From: Mycetohabitans rhizoxinica HKI 454
GTDB lineage: Bacteria > Pseudomonadota > Gammaproteobacteria > Burkholderiales > Burkholderiaceae
Length of the DNA stretch: 10,576 nt
NCBI RefSeq assembly: GCF_000198775.1
Contig: NC_014722.1
Coordinates: 615,555-626,130, forward strand
Reading direction: 5' to 3'
A program made the position numbers and the translations under genes. Of the stretch, positions 6,475 to 10,576 are shown piece by piece. Within the stretch, counting starts at the first letter, position 1, and each line of letters begins with the position of its first letter. Below the pieces are notes generated by a model. The model saw only the letters and a program-made list of their open reading frames with translations, ran no database searches and was not told the DNA's origin.

Positions 6475-6568
6475 GTTGTGACAGCTCATTATCGGACTGG
6501 TCACGGTCGAATGCCGTTCTGTTATCGCCTGCTACGTGGGTCTTGTCGTAACCGGTGCCAAATCGATG

Positions 6569-6691
6569 TCAACGTGATGCCAAAGGCGAGTAATAAACGG
6601 TTGCAAAGACGATATACAGCACCATGAACTCAACCGAGTTGCGCAGCAGCATCGCAAGCACAACAAAGAATGCTAGTGTGCCGAACAGGGC
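6569..6691 (-). pseudogene. Scrap of a membrane protein gene
   Basis: On the minus strand, a 40-residue open stretch bounded by a stop at 6692-6694 and ending at the TGA at 6569-6571 reads ALFGTLAFFVVLAMLLRNSV and then EFMVLYIVFATVYY. These are two strongly hydrophobic segments separated by a short RNSVE loop. There is no ribosome-binding site or start at its head; the internal ATG would give only 27 residues. It looks like the C-terminal end of a lost integral membrane protein. A very small membrane peptide gene is possible but unsupported. Confidence 0.35.
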
Positions 6692-6797
6692 TTATCGCAC
6701 GGCCGAATCATGGAGTCGAACGTCGCTAGGCTGATTTGGGTTGGAGAGGCCGTTTTGCTTGCACAAACTAAGTTACAAGCATTCGACTTTTTCTTTG

Positions 6798-6820
6798 AAA
6801 TCCTTTTAAATCAAGGACTT
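6798..6820 (-). terminator. Weak candidate terminator after tRNA-Ser
   Basis: On the minus strand, AAGTCCTT and AAGGATTT can pair as an 8-bp stem (one G-U pair) around a 7-base AT-rich loop, 12 bases past the tRNA 3' end. The uridines lie inside the stem rather than after it, so termination strength is doubtful. Confidence 0.3.
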
Positions 6821-6831
6821 GAGAATGAGGT

Positions 6832-6919
<88 letters not shown>

Positions 6920-6930
6920 CGGAACGCGCT

Positions 6931-6959
6931 ATTGTAGCCGATTTGCTGCGCGTGCAGAA
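6931..6959 (-). promoter_or_regulatory. Candidate tRNA-Ser promoter
   Basis: The minus strand has TACAAT at 6936-6931, five of six -10 consensus bases, placed so that transcription would start about five to seven bases ahead of the mature tRNA. The -35 position (TTCTGC, 6959-6954) is poor. The position fits a tRNA promoter well; the -35 does not. Confidence 0.45.
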
Positions 6960-7007
6960 AATCGGCCGGCAGGCTGCTGCACATCGCTCATCCTGGCCAG
7001 CTGGCAC

Positions 7008-7044
7008 GAGGCCTGAGGCCATGAGGCCATGAGGCCATGAGGCC
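7008..7044. repeat. Octamer tandem repeat ATGAGGCC
   Basis: Three perfect ATGAGGCC units (7021-7044) follow a TGAGGCC (7014-7020) and a GAGGCC (7008-7013), giving about 4.6 units. The array lies between the hemW stop and tRNA-Ser, outside any gene. Such 8-bp arrays change copy number by slippage and could serve as a strain marker. Confidence 0.9.
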
Positions 7045-7108
7045 GCGCGCACGTCGTTTCATGCCGCCAAGATGGGCGATGCGTGCCAGTTCACGTCATC
7101 CTTTAGAA

Positions 7109-8389
7109 TCACGCGTCATCCTTCAAAAATAATGCCTGCAAGTCGTTCAGGAAACGTTGTCCGAGCGGCGTCGGCGCGATACTCGCATGATCGCGGCGGA
7201 TCAAGCCACGGCGTTCAGCTTGCGCAAGGGCGGGCTCGATCGATGTCATCGTCAGCCCGGTCCGCTCAATGAAACGGTGCACTGGGAAGCCCTGCGTCAG
7301 CCGCAGCGCATTGAGCATGAATTCGAACGGCAGATCTCGCACCCCAACTTCGTGCTGTTCCTGGATCGGTGCGCCCGCGGCGGTCTGCGCCAGATAGGTG
7401 GCGGGGTGTTTGTAGCGCATCTGTCGCACAATCCGTTCCGGGAAGGACAGTTTCGAATGCGCGCCTGCGCCGATACCCAGATAATCGCCGAATTGCCAGT
7501 AATTCAGGTTGTGCCGGCTTTGCCGGTGCGTTCTGGCGTACGCTGACACTTCGTAGCGGTTGTAGCCGGCTTCATGCGTGCGTGCATGGATCCACTCCTG
7601 CATGTCGGCCGACGTGTCGTCGTCGGGCAGCGCAGGGGGGTACTTGTGGAAATAGGTGTTCGGCTCCAGCGTGAGGTGGTACAGCGACAAATGAGGCGGC
7701 GCGAATGACAGCGCGGTCTCCACGTCTGCCTGGCATTGCGCCAGCCTCTGGCCCGGCAGTGCAAACATCAAGTCCAAATTGAAGTTGTCAAAGCTAGAGT
7801 GCGCGATTTCTACCGCGCGGCGGGCTTGCGCCGCGTCGTGAATGCGGCCCAGTGCCTGCAAGTGAGCGTCGTTAAAACTTTGGATGCCGATCGAGAGCCG
7901 GTTGATGCCGCTGCTGCGAAAGCTCGCGAACTTGGCAGCTTCGAACGTGCCGGGATTGGCCTCGAGCGTGATTTCTGCATCTGCGTCCAGTGGCAGCAAC
8001 GCGCGTAGGTCTGACAACAGCCGGTCAATCGCCTGTGCCGACAGCAGGCTTGGCGTTCCACCGCCGATGAACACGGTATGGACCGGCCGTCCCCAGATCA
8101 ACGGCAACGCCGCTTCTAGGTCGGCACGTAGCGCGTCCAGATACTCGGTTTCAGGAAACTGTGCGTCGTTTGGGCCGCGTGTGAATGCGTGCGAATTGAA
8201 GTCGCAATACGGACACTTGTGCACGCACCATGGAAAATGCACATACAGGGACAGCGGCGGCAGTGCGGTGAGCCGGATGCGTCCCGGCGCAATGAACGCG
8301 GACACCGTGCCGCCCGATCCCGGCGCGTCGGCGTGCGCGAGCGGTAAGAAACGTGCGGATGCACGTCCCGCTATGGGATGATTCACCAT
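7109..8389 (-). CDS. hemW: Heme chaperone HemW (radical SAM)
   Basis: HemW is a radical-SAM-fold protein related to the anaerobic coproporphyrinogen III dehydrogenase HemN; characterised members bind heme and deliver it to respiratory enzymes rather than oxidising coproporphyrinogen. The 426-residue protein has the 4Fe-4S motif C55-x3-C59-x2-C62. The residue where HemN has a fourth cysteine is Phe64, which fits HemW. The SAM-binding GGGTPS lies at 109-114, and the heme-binding HNxxYW motif is present as HNLNYW at 293-298. A C-terminal helical HemN_C-like domain follows (about 345-420). The ATG at 8389 lies inside the end of rdgB and has GAAGGA as ribosome-binding site four bases upstream. The first 40 or so residues are a Pro/Ala-rich extension. 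It is the last gene of the rph-rdgB-hemW operon and is intact. Confidence 0.93.
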   Translation of the reverse strand: MVNHPIAGRASARFLPLAHADAPGSGGTVSAFIAPGRIRLTALPPLSLYVHFPWCVHKCPYCDFNSHAFTRGPNDAQFPETEYLDALRADLEAALPLIWGRPVHTVFIGGGTPSLLSAQAIDRLLSDLRALLPLDADAEITLEANPGTFEAAKFASFRSSGINRLSIGIQSFNDAHLQALGRIHDAAQARRAVEIAHSSFDNFNLDLMFALPGQRLAQCQADVETALSFAPPHLSLYHLTLEPNTYFHKYPPALPDDDTSADMQEWIHARTHEAGYNRYEVSAYARTHRQSRHNLNYWQFGDYLGIGAGAHSKLSFPERIVRQMRYKHPATYLAQTAAGAPIQEQHEVGVRDLPFEFMLNALRLTQGFPVHRFIERTGLTMTSIEPALAQAERRGLIRRDHASIAPTPLGQRFLNDLQALFLKDDA

Positions 8390-9003
8390 GTGTCCTTCAA
8401 TCGACGGATCAACTCTGCCAACGCCAGCGCGCGATGGCTATGGGCGTTCTTCACTTCCGGCTGCAACTGGGCGGCGCTTGCTTGCAGCGCGGGGACATAG
8501 AACAGCGGGTCGTAGCCGAAACCGTGCCCGCCGCGGGCCTCGGTGAGGATTTCGCCGTGCCAGCGACCGTCGGCGATCAGCGGCTCGGGATCGTCGACAT
8601 GGCGCACCAGCACCAACACGCAATAGTAGTAGGCGCGCCGGTCGGCATGCGCGCGCAACACGTCGAGCAGGCGCGCGTTGTTGGCCGCATCGGATTTTTC
8701 GCCACCGGCCAATTGCGCATAGCGGGCTGAATAGACGCCCGGGGCGCCGCCCAGCGCATGCACGCATAGTCCCGAATCGTCGGCGAGCGCGGGCAAGCCG
8801 GTGACGCGTGACGCGTGACGCGCTTTTTCCAGTGCGTTCTCGATGAACGTCGGATGGGGCTCGGGCGCCTCGCCCACGCGCAATGCGTGCTGCGGCACGA
8901 GATCGATGCCAAACGCGTTCAGCGCAGAAAATTCGCGCAGCTTGCCAGCGTTGTTCGACGCTAGCACGATGCGCGACAGCGCAGGTCCGAGGTGGCCGCT
9001 CAT
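8383..9003 (-). CDS. rdgB: XTP/dITP pyrophosphatase (RdgB/HAM1 family)
   Basis: This enzyme hydrolyses XTP, dITP and ITP to monophosphates, keeping deaminated purines out of DNA and RNA. From the ATG at 9003 it is 206 residues, the usual family length. Conserved parts are the nucleotide-binding [10 protein letters not shown] (16-25), the metal/catalytic DDSGL (75-79), [12 protein letters not shown] (85-96), GFGYDPLF (161-168) and the base-recognition SHR (189-191). The start overlaps the rph stop as ATGA, and the stop overlaps the hemW ATG by seven bases, so all three genes are translationally coupled. An in-frame extension upstream to 9339 lies inside rph and is not real. A 7-bp GTGACGC triplet at 8801-8821 codes for part of the normal RHASRVT segment, so it is not a disruption. 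Confidence 0.96.
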   Translation of the reverse strand: MSGHLGPALSRIVLASNNAGKLREFSALNAFGIDLVPQHALRVGEAPEPHPTFIENALEKARHASRVTGLPALADDSGLCVHALGGAPGVYSARYAQLAGGEKSDAANNARLLDVLRAHADRRAYYYCVLVLVRHVDDPEPLIADGRWHGEILTEARGGHGFGYDPLFYVPALQASAAQLQPEVKNAHSHRALALAELIRRLKDTW

Positions 9004-9731
9004 GGCTGCAGCGCCTTTTTCTGCAACTCGATCAGTCGCGTGATGCCGGATTCGGCCAGACCGAGCAGTGCGTTCAGCTCGTCGCGGCTGAACGGTTCGC
9101 CTTCGGCTGTGCCTTGCACCTCGACGAAGCGGCCGGCCCCGGTCATCACCACATTCATGTCGGTGTCGCAGTGCGAGTCTTCCGCGTAGTCCAGATCGAG
9201 CACCGGCGTTGCGCCGTGGATGCCAACCGACACCGCCGCGACGTGATCGAGGATCGGCGTCGCGGTGAGCTTGCCGTGCGCCAGTAGCGTGTCCACCGCA
9301 TCGTGTGCGGCGATGAATGCGCCAGTGATGCTCGCACAACGTGTGCCGCCGTCGGCCTGGATCACGTCGCAGTCGATATGCAGCGTGCGCGGGCCTAATT
9401 TCTCCAAGTCGAACACCGCGCGCAGTGCACGACCGATGAGTCGCTGGATTTCTTGCGTGCGGCCGCTCTGTTTGCCACGCGCCGCCTCGCGATCGCTGCG
9501 CGTGTGCGTCGCGCGCGGCAGCATGCCGTACTCGGCGGTGAGCCAGCCGCGCCCGCGATCGCGCAGGAATTCGGGTACTTTTTCCAGCACGCTAGCGGTG
9601 CAAATCACTTTCGTGTCGCCGCATTCGATCAACACGGAACCTTCGGCATGCTTCGTATAGTGGCGTGTGATGCACACGTCGCGCAGTGCGTCGGCGGCGC
9701 GGCCGCTGGGCCGCGAAGTCGAAACTTTCAT
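9000..9731 (-). CDS. rph: Ribonuclease PH
   Basis: RNase PH is a phosphate-dependent 3'-5' exoribonuclease that trims tRNA precursors and some other RNAs. The 243-residue protein is full length for the family. Visible motifs are [12 protein letters not shown] at the N-terminus, [18 protein letters not shown] (61-78), the phosphate-binding Arg-rich [19 protein letters not shown] (86-104), [13 protein letters not shown] (119-131) and the metal-binding acidic stretch [15 protein letters not shown] (179-193). The ATG at 9731 matches the family start, but no clear ribosome-binding site precedes it. It is first of the rph-rdgB-hemW operon and is transcribed away from yicC across a 191-base shared upstream region. 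No damage is seen, in contrast to strains of other species in which rph is frameshifted. Confidence 0.97.
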   Translation of the reverse strand: MKVSTSRPSGRAADALRDVCITRHYTKHAEGSVLIECGDTKVICTASVLEKVPEFLRDRGRGWLTAEYGMLPRATHTRSDREAARGKQSGRTQEIQRLIGRALRAVFDLEKLGPRTLHIDCDVIQADGGTRCASITGAFIAAHDAVDTLLAHGKLTATPILDHVAAVSVGIHGATPVLDLDYAEDSHCDTDMNVVMTGAGRFVEVQGTAEGEPFSRDELNALLGLAESGITRLIELQKKALQP

Positions 9732-9786
9732 AGTGGAACAGTCGGAAAGTGGATGCGGTTGAAGGTCAGCTGTGCCGACCCGAAAC

Positions 9787-9809
9787 CCGCATCTTAGCGC
9801 TAAACGCGG
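9787..9809. promoter_or_regulatory. Inverted repeat in the rph/yicC divergent region
   Basis: A perfect 10-bp palindrome TTAGCGCTAA (9794-9803) is flanked by CCGC on the left and GCGG on the right, making a slightly asymmetric 23-base dyad. It lies about 55 bases upstream of rph and 115 upstream of yicC, where an operator for either gene would be expected. No known consensus is recognised. Confidence 0.35.
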
Positions 9810-9882
9810 ATTGTCCTCGGTGAGCTGGATGCGCGCGCTCCATGCCGACCGCCGTTGCCGGGGGCAGGTAGGCGTTCAGTGC

Positions 9883-9888
9883 GATAAT
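9883..9888 (+). promoter_or_regulatory. Candidate -10 element for yicC
   Basis: GATAAT matches the -10 consensus at five of six bases and lies 34 bases ahead of the yicC ATG. No -35 hexamer with good spacing is visible (TTGCCG at 9855-9860 is too far), so the call is tentative. Confidence 0.3.
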
Positions 9889-9922
9889 TGTCGTTTTACC
9901 GGAACTTTTCGCGAGACGCACA

Positions 9923-10576
9923 ATGATCTACAGCATGACGGGCTATGCGAGCGTGACGCGGGAACTGGTCGCCGACGGCGCATCCGAGGTCGGCAGCAGT
10001 ACCCATACTGCCAGCGTATCGGTCGAGTTGCGCACCGTGAATTCACGGTTTCTCGACCTCAATTTCCGCATGCCTGAAGAGGTGCGCGCGTGCGAGCCGA
10101 CGTTGCGTGAAATGCTGATGAACCGCCTCTCGCGCGGCAAGGTCGATATCCGTATCAACGTGCAACGCAGCGAGCAGGTGGCGCTGGCCGGGTCGCTCAA
10201 TCGCGACGCGCTGCTGCAACTGGCGGCACTGGAGCGCTCCGTGCTCGATGTGTTTCCTGGCGCGGGTGGCCTGCGCACGGGTGAAATCCTGCGTTGGCCC
10301 GGCGTGATCGCCGATAGCGGCCTGTCGGCCGCATTGCTGCGCGACGCAGTGCTGGCATGCGGTAAGCAGGCCGTGGACGAGCTGGTCAACGTGCGCGGCC
10401 GCGAAGGGGCGCAATTGGCCACGATGCTGTTGGCCAACGTGACCGAGATGGAGGCGATTGTCACCCGTATTACGCCGTTGGTGCCCGAACTGGTCGCGCG
10501 TCACCAGCAAAAAATTGTCGAGCGGCTGCAAGCAGCACTCGGCGTGGCGGCGCCGGACGGCTCGCCACAACTAACG
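9923..10576 (+). CDS. yicC: YicC/YloC-family endoribonuclease, N-terminal 218 residues (runs off right edge)
   Basis: YicC-family proteins are endoribonucleases; E. coli YicC has been linked to degradation of a small RNA. The frame from 9923 is open to the window end (218 codons of a usual 290-310). It begins MIYSMTGYASVTREL, the family's hallmark start. It continues with VSVELRTVNSRFLDLNFRMP (33-51), the family's most conserved block, then LSRGKVDIRINVQR (69-82) and a helical middle part with VRGREGAQLATMLL. Residues 18-31 (DGASEVGSSTHTAS) look like a small insertion between the first two beta-strands. The ribosome-binding site is weak. yicC is divergent from rph; in related genomes gmk commonly follows downstream, which cannot be seen here. 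The end is cut by the window, not by mutation. Confidence 0.93.
   Translation, partial: MIYSMTGYASVTRELVADGASEVGSSTHTASVSVELRTVNSRFLDLNFRMPEEVRACEPTLREMLMNRLSRGKVDIRINVQRSEQVALAGSLNRDALLQLAALERSVLDVFPGAGGLRTGEILRWPGVIADSGLSAALLRDAVLACGKQAVDELVNVRGREGAQLATMLLANVTEMEAIVTRITPLVPELVARHQQKIVERLQAALGVAAPDGSPQLT

Noticed and set aside
6701..6725. GAGTCGAAC resembling part of the tRNA-Ser T-arm, a possible att duplicate
   Set aside because: The match is only about nine bases and not exact; too short to support an integration site.
8801..8821. Three copies of GTGACGC in a row
   Set aside because: They lie in rdgB and encode the family-conserved RHASRVT segment; the frame is kept and the protein is normal.
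9003..9339. N-terminal extension of rdgB
   Set aside because: It lies inside rph, is Arg/His-rich and unlike the family; the ATG overlapping the rph stop gives the normal RdgB length.

Overview
The window reads as chromosomal DNA from a GC-rich betaproteobacterium of the Burkholderia group. The evidence is the protein sequences (MinCDE, OpgC, HemW, RdgB, RNase PH and YicC are all Burkholderia-like), a porin tail ending in VGIRHKF, and high G/C at third codon positions. An unusual amount of gene debris lies between healthy core genes. This suggests a lineage undergoing genome erosion, for example a host-associated relative such as Mycetohabitans; the genus is a guess, because there is no rRNA or other diagnostic marker here.

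Layout from left to right. Positions 1-808 (minus strand) hold the start of a CsbD-like stress protein and a 209-residue, largely disordered hypothetical protein. Positions 975-2914 (plus) hold an intact minC-minD-minE operon, the division-site selection system: MinD is the membrane ATPase, MinC the FtsZ inhibitor, and MinE the ring protein that drives pole-to-pole oscillation. An 18-bp perfect palindrome follows minE. Positions 2978-3404 (minus) are the broken N-terminal part of a ClC-family chloride channel, with a frameshift in a six-G tract and the C-terminal part gone. Positions 3756-4973 (plus) encode a complete OpgC-family membrane acyltransferase. Positions 4960-5413 (minus) look like a decayed hypothetical gene spread over three frames. 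A 52-residue hydrophilic protein lies at 5509-5667 (plus). Positions 5774 to about 6005 (minus) are the 3' end of a general porin gene, abutting an unrecognised 134-residue gene (6033-6437, minus). A small membrane-protein scrap lies at 6569-6691, and tRNA-Ser(UGA) at 6832-6919 (minus).

The right part is a compact minus-strand operon, rph-rdgB-hemW (9731 down to 7109), in which each stop overlaps the next start. It combines tRNA 3'-end processing, clean-up of non-canonical purine nucleotides, and a radical-SAM heme chaperone. Divergent from it, yicC starts at 9923 and runs off the right edge; it encodes a YicC/YloC-type endoribonuclease.

I do not see a CRISPR array, an intact mobile element, or a convincing new multi-gene system. 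The most interesting stretch is 2915-6831, where intact genes alternate with at least three independent gene remnants, short tandem repeats and one intact gene of unknown function.
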